Below are positions 18,426 to 29,493 of a stretch of DNA of 64,000 bases, one piece after another; the first letter of the stretch is position 1; the number at the start of each line of letters is the position of its first letter. The notes under the pieces were generated by a model. That model saw nothing but the letters and a program-made list of their open reading frames with translations. It made no database searches and was not told the origin of the DNA. The DNA comes from Methylopila turkensis (lineage in GTDB: Bacteria > Pseudomonadota > Alphaproteobacteria > Rhizobiales > Methylopilaceae). The position numbers were made by a program, and so were the translations under genes. The DNA lies in the NCBI RefSeq assembly GCF_027922325.1, contig NZ_BSFL01000002.1, forward strand, positions 62,001 to 126,000. The letters run 5' to 3'.

Positions 18426-18462
18426 GGAACAGCCGCGCGGGCTCTCCGCTCAAAGATTTCGT
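18426..18462 (-). repeat. Possible relic repeat at the distal end of the array
   Basis: About one spacer length (28 nt) beyond the last full repeat, GGAACAGCCGC resembles the repeat start AGAATAGCCGC. After a short insertion, CCGCTCAAAGATTTCG (18446-18461) matches the repeat core at 13 of 16 bases. If real, 18398-18425 is a sixteenth spacer bordered by a decayed repeat. Similarity is weak. Confidence 0.3.
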
Positions 18463-18477
18463 CCGTTCCCGCCGGCC

Positions 18478-19368
18478 CTACGCTATTGCCGGCTCGTTAC
18501 CGAGCTTCACCAGCAGGACCTCCGGCGGCACGCCGAAACGCACGGGCAGGCCGCTCATGCCGATGCCGCCGGAGACGATGAGGTGGCGGCCCTCCTCAAC
18601 GATGTGGCCGTAGCGGAAGCGATCGCGGTAGGCGGAGGGGATGAACGGGTTGGTGAGGCCGGGGATATGCACCTGGCCGCCATGAGTGTGGCCGCACAGG
18701 GTGAGCGAGACCCGCGCCGGCACGGTCACGAAGATGTCCGGCTCATGGGCCAGCAGCAGGACGGGATCGTCGGTCTTCACCCGGGCGAGCGTGCCGGCCA
18801 GATCGTCCTCGCCGCGGAAGCCGCCGCGGCCGAGCCAATGCGCGAGCTGGTCGCCGAGACCCGCGAGCCAGAAGCGCCGGCCGCGGTGCTCGATCAGTTC
18901 GACGTCGTTCTCCATCACCCGCAGACGCGCGCCGTCGAGCGCGGAGCGGATGCTCATGTGGTTGTGCCACCAGTCGTGGTTGCCGAGGATGGTGTAGAAG
19001 CCGAGCGGGGCGGCGAGGTCGGCGTAGGCGGCGGCCCACTCCTGCGGCGGCACGCGGCCCGAGACGAAGCGGTGCGTCGCCTCGTGGTCGCCGAGATGCA
19101 CGATCAGGTCGGGCTTCAGCGCGTTGACCGTCTCGACGATGCGCTTGACCCGGGCCATCGGCACGTAGGGCTCGCAGACATGCACGTCGGAGACGACGGC
19201 GATCGTGAGAGGCAGGTCGGCCGGCCAGCCGGGGGGCGTCAACGCGTATTCGGTGACGCCGAGCATCAGCGCCGGTTCGATCAGCCCGGCATAAGCGCCG
19301 CCGCTGGCGGAGACGAGAAAGCCTGCGCCCGCCGAGGCGAGCAGGGCGCGGCGGGTGATCAGCGGCAT
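18478..19368 (-). CDS. Metallophosphoesterase with Tat-type signal (YkuE/LpxG-like)
   Basis: 296 aa. The N-terminus MPLITRRALLASAGAGFL carries a twin-arginine followed by a hydrophobic stretch, indicating Tat export or membrane anchoring with the catalytic domain outside. Metal-binding motifs are VVSDVHV (D60-x-H62 region), HLGDHEAT, LGNHDWW, LAHEPD and CGHTHGGQVH. The GHTHGGQ ending is typical of the YkuE/UDP-diacylglucosamine-hydrolase-like group, suggesting a lipid or nucleotide phosphoester substrate in the envelope. Transcription converges on the CRISPR array; its stop lies 80 bp from the last repeat and marks the right border of the CRISPR locus. Confidence 0.85.
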   Translation of the reverse strand: MPLITRRALLASAGAGFLVSASGGAYAGLIEPALMLGVTEYALTPPGWPADLPLTIAVVSDVHVCEPYVPMARVKRIVETVNALKPDLIVHLGDHEATHRFVSGRVPPQEWAAAYADLAAPLGFYTILGNHDWWHNHMSIRSALDGARLRVMENDVELIEHRGRRFWLAGLGDQLAHWLGRGGFRGEDDLAGTLARVKTDDPVLLLAHEPDIFVTVPARVSLTLCGHTHGGQVHIPGLTNPFIPSAYRDRFRYGHIVEEGRHLIVSGGIGMSGLPVRFGVPPEVLLVKLGNEPAIA

Positions 19369-19559
19369 GGACGGCCTTGAAGCATACGCGACGGCGGCGT
19401 CGCGCCGTACATCTGCCGGCCGATCACGGCGACGTCGAGGCGCTCCGCGGTCAAAACCGCGGGAGGCCCGGCGGATGGTCGGACGGCCCCGGCGAAGGCC
19501 GGCGCCACGTCATGCCGGCCCGACGAGACGCGACGCGGCGGCGCTGGGCGCGGACGCGC

Positions 19560-19892
<333 letters not shown>

Positions 19893-19920
19893 TGGCGGTC
19901 TGCCTTTCGAATGACGGTCA

Positions 19921-20157
19921 TCAGGCTTCGGGCGCGCTGGTCTGCAGCGCGAGGGCGTGCAGCGCGCCGCCCATCTGCCCTTTGAGCGCCTGATACACGA
20001 TCTGGTGCTGCTGGACGCGGCTCTTGCCGCGGAAGGCTTCGGAGACGACGACGGCCGCATAATGGTCGCCGTCGCCGGCGAGGTCGCGAATCGTCACCGC
20101 CGCGTCCGGCAGGGCGTCGCGGATCAGCTCTTCGATCTCGCGGGCGTCCATCGGCAT
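19921..20157 (-). CDS. BolA/IbaG family protein
   Basis: 78 aa. [20 protein letters not shown] opens the class II KH-like fold. The [22 protein letters not shown] segment contains the conserved histidine and the helix-turn-helix-like region used to bind Grx4 and its [2Fe-2S] cluster. It lies directly upstream of grxD and downstream of purL on the same strand, the usual bolA-grx pairing in alphaproteobacteria. Start at MPMDARE (20157) or at the second methionine (20151). Confidence 0.93.
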   Translation of the reverse strand: MPMDAREIEELIRDALPDAAVTIRDLAGDGDHYAAVVVSEAFRGKSRVQQHQIVYQALKGQMGGALHALALQTSAPEA

Positions 20158-20191
20158 CGTCGGTCGTCTCCTTGGGTTGGTCGTGGGGGCT

Positions 20192-22411
<2,220 letters not shown>

Positions 22412-22507
22412 CGGACTCGTGGCGCGTGGCGGACGGCGTCTTGCTACGCCAACGAAGCGCGTCATGCTAGAGCGCGCCTCCCGCGGGAACGGGATGGGAG
22501 GCTCTCG

Positions 22508-23032
22508 CTATCGCCTGCCCTTCGCGCCGCGCGGCCATTTGGCGGGCCAGCTCACCATGCGGTCCTGCAGGTCTTCTTCGGCGATTTCGGTTTCGGAGCA
22601 GAACACCTTGCCGCGCACGGAGACGCCGGCGGCGTGGACGGTCGCCGGGTCGCCAGAGACCAGCGGATGCCACCAGGGCAGATCCTTGCCCTCCTCGATC
22701 AGGCGGTAGGCGCAGGTCGGAGGCAACCATCCGATCTGCTCGACGACGCCAGGGGTCAGCGTCACGCAGTCCGGCACCTTCTCGGCCCGGCGCGGATAAT
22801 CGGAGCAGCGGCAGGTGTCCCGGTCGAACAGCCGGCAGGAGACGTCCACATAGGCGATGCGGTCGGTGTCCTCGTCCTGCAGCTTCAGCAGGCAGCAGCG
22901 GCCGCAGCCGTCGCACAGGCTCTCCCATTCCGGCGCGGTCATCTCGGCGAGCCGCTTCACCCGCCAGAAGGGTTTTGGCGGGTCTGATGGGGCGGCGCCC
23001 GGCGTCGGGCGCGGGCGGAGGGGCGCGGTCAT
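22508..23032 (-). CDS. YcgN family cysteine cluster protein (UPF0260)
   Basis: 174 aa from [10 protein letters not shown] at 23032. The family signature is a set of cysteines: [11 protein letters not shown] near residue 41, then [17 protein letters not shown] and PDCVTLTP. They probably bind zinc or an iron-sulfur cluster. The function of the family is not established. [19 protein letters not shown] is the usual lead-in. The gene is divergent from the PBP gene (78-bp gap). Confidence 0.9.
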   Translation of the reverse strand: MTAPLRPRPTPGAAPSDPPKPFWRVKRLAEMTAPEWESLCDGCGRCCLLKLQDEDTDRIAYVDVSCRLFDRDTCRCSDYPRRAEKVPDCVTLTPGVVEQIGWLPPTCAYRLIEEGKDLPWWHPLVSGDPATVHAAGVSVRGKVFCSETEIAEEDLQDRMVSWPAKWPRGAKGRR

Positions 23033-23110
23033 GGGTCGGCTCTTGCGCGCCGGGACGTAACAGGTCAAGCCATTCCGGGGCGGAACGGCGATGGGTGTGA
23101 GGCGAGACGC

Positions 23111-25282
23111 GTGTTCGGCCGGGGCTCAAACGGGGACAAGCTCGACGCGAAGCGCAGGCTGCTCGCGCTCGATTCGTGGCTCGACCACACCTTCTGGCGC
23201 ATCTGGCCGGCGGCCTCGCGGCGCTGGGACAGCGTCTGCGCCGCCTTCGACGGTTTCCGCGCGCGCGGGTGGCGGCGGTTCGTCGCCGAGATTCTCGGCG
23301 AGGGGGTGACGCTCGGCGCCGCAGGCGCGACCCTGGTGCTGGCGCTCGCGACGCCGGCCTTCCGCGAAACCGGCCCGGACTGGCTGAACCGCGCCGACCT
23401 GTCGGTGACGTTCCTCGACCGCCACGGCGTCGAGATCGGCAAGCGCGGGGTGATGCAGAACGACGGCATCCCCTTGCGCGACTATCCGGACCACCTGATC
23501 AAAGCCGCGCTCGCGACCGAAGACCGGCGCTTCTATCAGCACTTCGGCATCGACGTCGCGGGCACCGCCCGCGCGATCGTGCAGAACGCGCGCGCGAACG
23601 GCGTGGTGCAGGGCGGCTCCTCGATCACGCAGCAGCTTGCGAAGAACATCTTCCTGTCGAACGAGCGCACCATCGAGCGCAAGATCAACGAGGCGTTCCT
23701 CGCGCTCTGGCTCGAGCACCACCTCACCAAGGACGAGATCCTCAAGCTCTATCTCGACCGCGCCTATATGGGCGGCGGGGCCTTCGGGGTGGACGCGGCG
23801 GCGCACTTCTATTTCGGCAAATCCGCCCGCGACATCACCCTCGCCGAGAGCGCGATGCTCGCGGGTCTGTTCAAGGCGCCGACCAAATACGCGCCGCACA
23901 TCAACCTCGCGGCGGCGCGCGCGCGCGCCTCGACCGTGCTCGACAATCTGGTCGACGCAGGGTTCATGACCGAGGGTCAGGTGCAGCCGGCGCGGTTCCT
24001 GCCGGCGACGCCGAAGCCGACCGCTGTGGTTTCGAGCCCGGACTATTATCTCGACTGGGCCTATGGCGAGGTTCGCGCGCTGGCGGGCCAGGGCGCGTTC
24101 GGAGGCAAGCGCGTGCTGCAGGTCCGCACCTCGCTCGATCCGGCGCTGCAGCGCCACGCCGAGGCCTCGGTCGAGCAGATGCTGCGGCAGTACGGCGACC
24201 AGTACCGCGTCGACCAGGCCGCGGCGGTGATCATGGAGCCCGAGGGCGCGGTGCGGGCGATGGTCGGCGGGCGCGATTACGGCGTCAGCCAGTTCAACCG
24301 CGCCGTCGACGCCCTGCGCCAGCCCGGCTCGTCGTTCAAAACCTACGTCTATGCGGCGGCGTTCGCCTCGGGGAAGTACACGCCGGAGAAGGTCGTCACC
24401 GACGCCGCGATCTGCATCGGCAACTGGTGCCCGCGCAATTACGGCCGCCGCTTCGCCGGCCGCATGCCGCTGATCACGGCTTTCGCGAAGTCGATCAACA
24501 CCATCCCGGTGCGCCTTGCGCTCGACGTCGGGCAGAAAAACGTCATCGAGATCGCGAAGCGCATGGGCATCCGTTCAAAACTCGACGTCGGCCGCGCCTT
24601 CGCGCTCGGCGTCGAGGAGATCACGCTGCTCGACCACACCTCGGCCTACGGAACGCTTGCGAACGGCGGCCGCCGCACCCCGCCCTACGCCGCGATCGAG
24701 GTGACGGACTCGAAGGGCGGCGTCCTGTGGCGGCACGACCGCGACACGCCGCAGCCGCAGCAGGTGCTCGGCCCGCACGTGGTGGCGGGCATGAACCGCA
24801 TGATGCTCGCCGTCACCGAGGCCGGCACCGGCGGGCGCGCCCGGCTCGACGGCTACCAGGTGGGCGGCAAGACCGGCACCTCGCAGTCCTATCGCGACGC
24901 GTGGTTCGTCGGCTTCACCGGGTCGCTGGTCGGCGGCGTCTGGTTCGGCAACGACGACTTCACGACGACGCGGGAGATGACGGGCGGCTCCCTGCCCGCC
25001 ATGACCTGGCGCGACATCATGGCCTTCGCCCATCAGGGCCTTGCTCCGCGTCCGATACCCGGCGTGCCGATGCCGACAGGACAGCGCCCCGCGGTCGCTT
25101 CCGCCGCGCCCGCTGCGCAGGAGGCGCCCGCGACCTTCACCCGCAACCTGTCGGAGCGTTCGACCCGGGTGCTGAACGCGATCCTGTCCGACGTGGCGGC
25201 GGCGCGGCAGGCGAGCGCCGGGCGCGCCTCGGCCGACCATGACCCAACCTTCGCGGCGGCTCCCTCGCCCGCCGCGCGCTGA
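23111..25282 (+). CDS. Class A penicillin-binding protein (PBP1A-type transglycosylase/transpeptidase)
   Basis: 723 aa from a GTG start with a GAGG Shine-Dalgarno nine bases upstream. A membrane anchor near residues 65-85 follows a charged cytosolic tail. The GT51 transglycosylase carries [12 protein letters not shown] (catalytic Glu) and [12 protein letters not shown]. The transpeptidase has PGSSFKT (catalytic serine in SxxK), KSINTIP (SxN) and GGKTGTS (KTG). It polymerises and cross-links peptidoglycan in the periplasm. The C-terminus is an Ala/Pro-rich tail. The next two small membrane genes follow closely on the same strand and may share its transcript. Confidence 0.93.
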   Translation: MFGRGSNGDKLDAKRRLLALDSWLDHTFWRIWPAASRRWDSVCAAFDGFRARGWRRFVAEILGEGVTLGAAGATLVLALATPAFRETGPDWLNRADLSVTFLDRHGVEIGKRGVMQNDGIPLRDYPDHLIKAALATEDRRFYQHFGIDVAGTARAIVQNARANGVVQGGSSITQQLAKNIFLSNERTIERKINEAFLALWLEHHLTKDEILKLYLDRAYMGGGAFGVDAAAHFYFGKSARDITLAESAMLAGLFKAPTKYAPHINLAAARARASTVLDNLVDAGFMTEGQVQPARFLPATPKPTAVVSSPDYYLDWAYGEVRALAGQGAFGGKRVLQVRTSLDPALQRHAEASVEQMLRQYGDQYRVDQAAAVIMEPEGAVRAMVGGRDYGVSQFNRAVDALRQPGSSFKTYVYAAAFASGKYTPEKVVTDAAICIGNWCPRNYGRRFAGRMPLITAFAKSINTIPVRLALDVGQKNVIEIAKRMGIRSKLDVGRAFALGVEEITLLDHTSAYGTLANGGRRTPPYAAIEVTDSKGGVLWRHDRDTPQPQQVLGPHVVAGMNRMMLAVTEAGTGGRARLDGYQVGGKTGTSQSYRDAWFVGFTGSLVGGVWFGNDDFTTTREMTGGSLPAMTWRDIMAFAHQGLAPRPIPGVPMPTGQRPAVASAAPAAQEAPATFTRNLSERSTRVLNAILSDVAAARQASAGRASADHDPTFAAAPSPAAR

Positions 25283-25291
25283 ACGGTCGCG

Positions 25292-25873
25292 ATGCGGCTG
25301 ATCCTCCAGGTGGTGCTGGCGTTCACGATCGCGGCCGGTCTCGGGCTTGGCGCGACATGGTGGTCTCTGACGCAAGCTTCGCCGCCGTTCGGCGCGCTCG
25401 CGATCGGCCCGTGGCGCGCGACGCCCGACGTCGGCGGGCTCGGCGCGGATCCCTACCTCCGGGCGTGGATCGCCCGCAGCGGCGAGGCGCCCCTGGCCTA
25501 TGGCGACGGACTGAGCTTCGACGCCACGACCGACGACGCCGGCCGCCCGCTCGACGCGGCCTGCGACTACCGGCTCGAAGGCGACCTGCCGGCGGCCCGG
25601 CTCTGGACGCTCGCGGCCTTCACGCCGACCGGCGGTCGGCTCGCGAACCCGCTCGGACGCTTCGCGACCTCGAGCGCCGAAACCGTCCGCATGGCGGGCC
25701 GGCCGATCGCGATCGAACTCGCGCGCGACGCCCGTCCGGGCGACTGGCTGCCGCTCGGCGGCGAGGGCAGCTTCACCCTCCGGCTGGCGCTCTACGACAC
25801 CGCGCTCGGGACGCCGCTCGCCCGCTCGGCGCCGACGGCTCTGCTCGCCATCATCCGCGGGACCTGCCGATGA
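25292..25873 (+). CDS. DUF1214 domain-containing membrane-anchored protein
   Basis: 193 aa. An N-terminal hydrophobic helix (residues 3-25, LILQVVLAFTIAAGLGLGATWW) serves as anchor or signal. GPWRATPDVGGLGADPYLRAWIA and the later ACDYRLEGDLPAARLWTL are typical of DUF1214, and the end reads TALLAIIRGTCR. The family has no established function; larger relatives combine DUF1254 and DUF1214. Its stop overlaps the start of the DUF1254-like gene (ATGA), showing tight coupling and perhaps a split version of the two-domain protein. Confidence 0.8.
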   Translation: MRLILQVVLAFTIAAGLGLGATWWSLTQASPPFGALAIGPWRATPDVGGLGADPYLRAWIARSGEAPLAYGDGLSFDATTDDAGRPLDAACDYRLEGDLPAARLWTLAAFTPTGGRLANPLGRFATSSAETVRMAGRPIAIELARDARPGDWLPLGGEGSFTLRLALYDTALGTPLARSAPTALLAIIRGTCR

Positions 25874-26421
25874 TCCGGCTCATCTACGCCGTAGCGATCG
25901 GGCTGGCGCTCGCGGGACTGATCCACGTGGCCTCGCTGCTCCGCGTGCCGCAGCTCGCGCCGAACGGGGCCTATGACCGGCTGGCGTCGCTCGAAGCGGA
26001 CGGGCGGTTCGTGGTGCTGCCGGACGAGGGCGAGGCGGCGGACCGGCTGCCGTTCCGCGATCCTGCCTTCGTCACCGCCGCGTGCCGCTACGATCTTTCG
26101 CAGGGCCCAGTGACCGTGCGCGCCAACCTGCCGTCGTCCTACGGCGCCGTCGTGTTCCACAACCGCGGCGGCCAGCCGTTCTACGCGCTGAGCGATCGCG
26201 CGGCGACGAACGGCGCGGTCGAGGTCACCGTCCTCGACGCGGACGCCGCCGAGGAGGCCGAGGCGGACGAAACCGTCGAGGAGCGGCCGAACATCCGCAT
26301 CGCCTCGCCGACGGAAACCGGATTCGTTCTCGTGCGTCTGTTCGCGCCGGCGCCGAGCGCGCGCGCCGGGCTGGCGGCGATCGCCGCCGGCGCAAGTTGC
26401 GCGCGCCGCGTCAGCCCTTGA
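25870..26421 (+). CDS. DUF1254-type membrane-anchored partner protein
   Basis: 183 aa from the ATG at 25870, which overlaps the previous stop by four bases. One N-terminal membrane helix (MIRLIYAVAIGLALAGLIHV) is followed by PQLAPNGAYDRLASL and VTAACRYDLSQGPV, a pattern seen in the small DUF1254 proteins that accompany DUF1214 proteins in Hyphomicrobiales. The middle has an acidic run (EEAEADETVEE). Likely membrane-bound with a periplasmic domain; role unknown. It overlaps the 3' end of the convergent lipoprotein gene by 11 bp. Confidence 0.75.
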   Translation: MIRLIYAVAIGLALAGLIHVASLLRVPQLAPNGAYDRLASLEADGRFVVLPDEGEAADRLPFRDPAFVTAACRYDLSQGPVTVRANLPSSYGAVVFHNRGGQPFYALSDRAATNGAVEVTVLDADAAEEAEADETVEERPNIRIASPTETGFVLVRLFAPAPSARAGLAAIAAGASCARRVSP

Positions 26422-27172
26422 ACACGCCGCGGGGCGGTCCGGCCGGGCGCAGGCTGCGCAGCACGCTCTCCAACCGCGCGAGCGCGGCCTCCACGGCCAC
26501 GGAGGCCCGGTCCGGCGTCTCGAGCACCAGCCGGTCGAGCGCGTAGCGGTAGGCGACGACGCGCTCCTCGAAGGCGATCTGAACCCAGGCCTCCAGCAGT
26601 CGGTTCTCCTCGACGCGGCCCTCGGCGTTCGCGACCTCGTCAGGCTCCACCTCGGGCACGGCGGCGAGCGCGCGCAGCCGGACGCGGTCGTCCTCCGCGA
26701 CGCGCGAGGCGGCCTGGAAGAACGGCTCGACGCGCGCGGTGTCCGCCTCGATGTCCTCCTGCAGCCGGGCGTAGCGGGCGACGCTCGAGCGGTAGTCGAC
26801 GCGGAGCAGCGCCCGCACGTAGTCGGCCTTGTCGATGCGCGCGCGCTCCTGCGGCAGGATGCGGGTGCGGCGAAGCTCCGCGAGCACGGCGCCGATCCGC
26901 TGGCCCTCATGCGCCGGCATGACCACCGCCCAGCCGAGCGCGCGCATGGCGTTCTCGTTGTCGGTGTAACGGTAGGACGAGACCGGCTCGCCGCGCGCCT
27001 GGGCGGCTTTGCGGCCGGCGAGCGGCAGCAGCCGGTCGTTGACGAGGCTCGGCTCGGCCCGGCCGAAGTCGCCCCGCGGCGGCGCGCAGGCGACGAGCGT
27101 CGCGGACAGGCAGGCGACGAGGGCGGCCGCTCGCGCTCCGGGCGCGAACGCCCGGAACGCGCGGGCGGTCAC
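26411..27172 (-). CDS. Hypothetical lipoprotein
   Basis: 253 aa from the GTG at 27172, whose GTGA overlaps the stop of the small gene upstream. The signal peptide AFRAFAPGARAAALVACLSATLVAC ends in an LVAC lipobox, so lipid modification at that cysteine is likely. The mature part is helical and charged, with SSYRYTDNENAMRALGWAVVMP and many Arg/Glu heptad-like stretches, suggesting an extended helical bundle. The family is not recognised. The ATG-initiated longer frame (to 27523) would pass through the small gene and is rejected. Confidence 0.7.
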   Translation of the reverse strand: MTARAFRAFAPGARAAALVACLSATLVACAPPRGDFGRAEPSLVNDRLLPLAGRKAAQARGEPVSSYRYTDNENAMRALGWAVVMPAHEGQRIGAVLAELRRTRILPQERARIDKADYVRALLRVDYRSSVARYARLQEDIEADTARVEPFFQAASRVAEDDRVRLRALAAVPEVEPDEVANAEGRVEENRLLEAWVQIAFEERVVAYRYALDRLVLETPDRASVAVEAALARLESVLRSLRPAGPPRGVFKG

Positions 27173-27357
27173 GAGGTCGGCTGCTCCGTCCGCGCCGGCG
27201 CGGACGACGCGGCCGACGCCCGGCCGGCGTCGCCGTGGCGCTCGTAGCGGACCCCGGTGAAGAACAGGATGTCGGCCCCGCGCCGTTCGGCGCGGCTGCG
27301 GTTCGCGGGCCGGGCGGACGGCCGCGGCGACGACTGGAATGCGAGCACGAGACCCAT
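27169..27357 (-). CDS. Small conserved-looking protein, translationally coupled to the lipoprotein
   Basis: 62 aa, starting MGLVLAFQSSPRPS with an AGGGAGAG Shine-Dalgarno. The core RRGADILFFTGVRYER resembles a short motif seen in small uncharacterised Hyphomicrobiales proteins (from memory, not checked). Basic N-terminal half, no membrane segment. Its TGA is embedded in the GTG of the downstream lipoprotein gene, so ribosomes probably move directly on. Function unknown. Confidence 0.6.
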   Translation of the reverse strand: MGLVLAFQSSPRPSARPANRSRAERRGADILFFTGVRYERHGDAGRASAASSAPARTEQPTS

Positions 27358-27708
27358 AATGGCTCTCCCTGCGGGGCGGGGATCGGATCGGTTCGTCTCG
27401 ACCCGGGGCGGATCGACCGCCGGCGGGCCTTCTGAGGGGTAATTGGGCGACCGCGATGGTTAACGAGCGGTTACCGACGGGGTTAAGATCCCGATCACGC
27501 CTCCGGTGTGACCGCCGCGCCACGGCGAGGCCCCCTCCCCGGCGTCGGACTTGGCCGGTTTCCGACGAACATCCCGCTCTGGGACACTGGCGCGCGCTTT
27601 CCGTTCGCGCTTTAACGCGGCGCTAATCATAAGCGGCCTAGCGTTCCCGTACAGAAGCGACGGGATGGAACGCCGCCCCTCGCGCCCGCAGCGCCGGACA
27701 AAGGCTCG
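27358..27708. other. Intergenic region between divergent genes, 351 bp
   Basis: No convincing gene. It holds the divergent upstream regions of the small gene (minus) and the DUF2336 gene (plus). Two GGTTA motifs (27457-27473) and a GC-poor patch at 27600-27645 are the only visible details; no clear promoter could be assigned. Confidence 0.5.
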
Positions 27709-28830
27709 ATGACCGACGAACTGCTTCCCGTCGAAGCTCTCGAGCGCCTGTCCCGGCAGGACGGCGTCGACGTCCGTCCGATCCTGCTCAGGGTGCTGAC
27801 CGACCTGTTCATCCAGAAGCCGCACCACGCCCCCGAGGAGATCGCCCGCTACGAGGAGCTGGCGCTGCAGCTTCTGGATGTGGTCGGCGTCGAGACCCGC
27901 GCCGTGGTCGCCCGCAAGCTCGCCGGCGACCCGCACGCTCCGCAAGCCGTGATCGCGCGCCTGCTGAAGGACGACGTGTCCGTGGCGAGCCCGATCCTGG
28001 CGCGCTCGGACAAGGTCTCGCGGCATCATCTTCTGACGATCGCTCTCGACGGCGGCGTCGTGGAGGCGAGCGCGGCGGCGCAGCGCGCCGACATCGACGC
28101 CGACCTGGCCCGCATTCTCGCCCACCACAGGGACGAGCGGGTGGTCGAGACGCTGATCGCGAACCCCGCGCTCCAGCCGACGCCGCAGACGCTCGCGACG
28201 CTCGTCCGCCGCGCGCACTCGGCGCCCGTCCTCGCCGCCTCCCTGCTGCGGCGCTCCGATTTCGACCCGGCGGCGCTGTCGCCGCTCTATCTCGCGGCCG
28301 GCCCCGAGCAGCGCTCCCAGATTCGCGAGGCGATCGCCGCTCGCCCCGGCCGCGCCGCCCGCGCGGGCCGCATGACCGACCAGGCCGACGCCGCCATGGT
28401 GGAGGCCGCCGTCGCGAGCGGCGACCACGCGCTGATGGCTGAGGCGCTGTCGGTCGCGCTCGGCGTCAGCCCGACCGCCGCCGCGACGCTCGCCGCGGAG
28501 CCGAGCGGGGAGGCCTTTGTGTTCATGCTGCGCGGGCTCGGCGTCGAGCGCGACCAGATCGGACGCGCCCTGCTGCTGGCGCAGCCCGAGATCGCCCGGT
28601 CGGTCAACCGCTTCTTCCACCTGGTGGAGCTTGCCGAAACGACGCCCCGCGGCGTCGCGCTGGAGCTCGTGGGCGCCCTCGCCGGGCTTCAGGCCCCAAC
28701 GCCGGCCGCGAAGCACGAGCCGCTGTTCGATCCCTCCGGCGCGCCTGAGCGGGCGGGCGCGGCCCGATCCGCGGCGCGGGTGCGCCGCCCGCTGACGCGG
28801 ACGAGCGAGCCGAACCGCGGCCGCGGCTGA
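27709..28830 (+). CDS. DUF2336 domain-containing protein
   Basis: 373 aa. Largely alpha-helical HEAT-like repeats: VLTDLFIQKPHHAPEEIARYEELALQLL, then DPHAPQAVIARLLKDDVSVASPILARS and successive similar blocks typical of the alphaproteobacterial DUF2336 family. No enzyme motif or membrane helix, so probably a cytosolic scaffold. The C-terminal 40 residues are basic and disordered. The family has no firm function. Starts at the ATG at 27709. Confidence 0.85.
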   Translation: MTDELLPVEALERLSRQDGVDVRPILLRVLTDLFIQKPHHAPEEIARYEELALQLLDVVGVETRAVVARKLAGDPHAPQAVIARLLKDDVSVASPILARSDKVSRHHLLTIALDGGVVEASAAAQRADIDADLARILAHHRDERVVETLIANPALQPTPQTLATLVRRAHSAPVLAASLLRRSDFDPAALSPLYLAAGPEQRSQIREAIAARPGRAARAGRMTDQADAAMVEAAVASGDHALMAEALSVALGVSPTAAATLAAEPSGEAFVFMLRGLGVERDQIGRALLLAQPEIARSVNRFFHLVELAETTPRGVALELVGALAGLQAPTPAAKHEPLFDPSGAPERAGAARSAARVRRPLTRTSEPNRGRG

Positions 28831-28906
28831 ACGTTTCACCAGCGAGCGCTTGCGGCGCCGATCGCGTCAACGATGCGGAACGTTACTTGCGGGAGCTGCG
28901 ACGAGC

Positions 28907-29119
28907 ATGACCGACGACAAGACCAAAGGCCCGGCGTCCTATTTTCCGTCCATCGAGAAAAAATACGGAAAACCGATCGCTGAATGGAAGGCGCTGGTGC
29001 GCGCGGCACGGCCCGCCAAGCATATGGAGTTGGTCGCCCTCCTGAATGAGCAGCACGGAATGGGGCACGGCCACGCCAACGCGATCGTCGCCCATACGCT
29101 CGCCGAAGACGGCGCGTAG
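28907..29119 (+). CDS. DUF4287 domain-containing small protein
   Basis: 70 aa. GPASYFPSIEKKYGKPIAEW followed by MELVALLNEQHGMGHGHANAIV is the DUF4287 pattern. The ATG at 28907 with GGGAG upstream gives MTDDKTKGP; an earlier in-frame ATG adds unrelated residues. Small, soluble, function unknown; relatives often precede or fuse to DUF5655. It converges with the DUF1491 gene. Confidence 0.9.
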   Translation: MTDDKTKGPASYFPSIEKKYGKPIAEWKALVRAARPAKHMELVALLNEQHGMGHGHANAIVAHTLAEDGA

Positions 29120-29150
29120 GCCGCGCGGACCTGTCTGTCGCCGGACATGG

Positions 29151-29480
29151 CTAGTCCAGAAACGCGCGTCCCTCGCGGTCTTCGATCGCCACGATCCAGA
29201 CGTCGGGATCGAAGCGCAGCTCGCGCGCGAGCCGCGCCTCGACCTTGAGGCCGTCGACGCCCTCCAGCACGCGTTCGAACGAACGCGCGCGCGTATCATC
29301 GGCCTCGCTCTGCGCCGCCGGGACATAAAAGTCGTTGCGGCCGTCAAGCCGGTCGACGATCAGGAAGATCGCGCCGGCCTCCGCGGCGCCCCGACGCCGC
29401 ACCATCGCGTAGGCGCCCTCGAGGTGGCACCGCCGGACATGGGCGGCGACCCAGAACTCCGACGTCAGCCGGGCGGTCAT
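29151..29480 (-). CDS. DUF1491 family protein
   Basis: 109 aa, whole length of the family. LTSEFWVAAHVRRCHLEGAYA, RRGAAEAGAIFLIVDR and the closing FDPDVWIVAIEDREGRAFL are the DUF1491 signature, a family almost confined to alphaproteobacteria. Function unknown. It lies 13 bp from the peptidoglycan-binding gene upstream on the same strand, forming a unit with the histidine kinase. Confidence 0.9.
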   Translation of the reverse strand: MTARLTSEFWVAAHVRRCHLEGAYAMVRRRGAAEAGAIFLIVDRLDGRNDFYVPAAQSEADDTRARSFERVLEGVDGLKVEARLARELRFDPDVWIVAIEDREGRAFLD

Positions 29481-29493
29481 GACCTGGCGCCGG

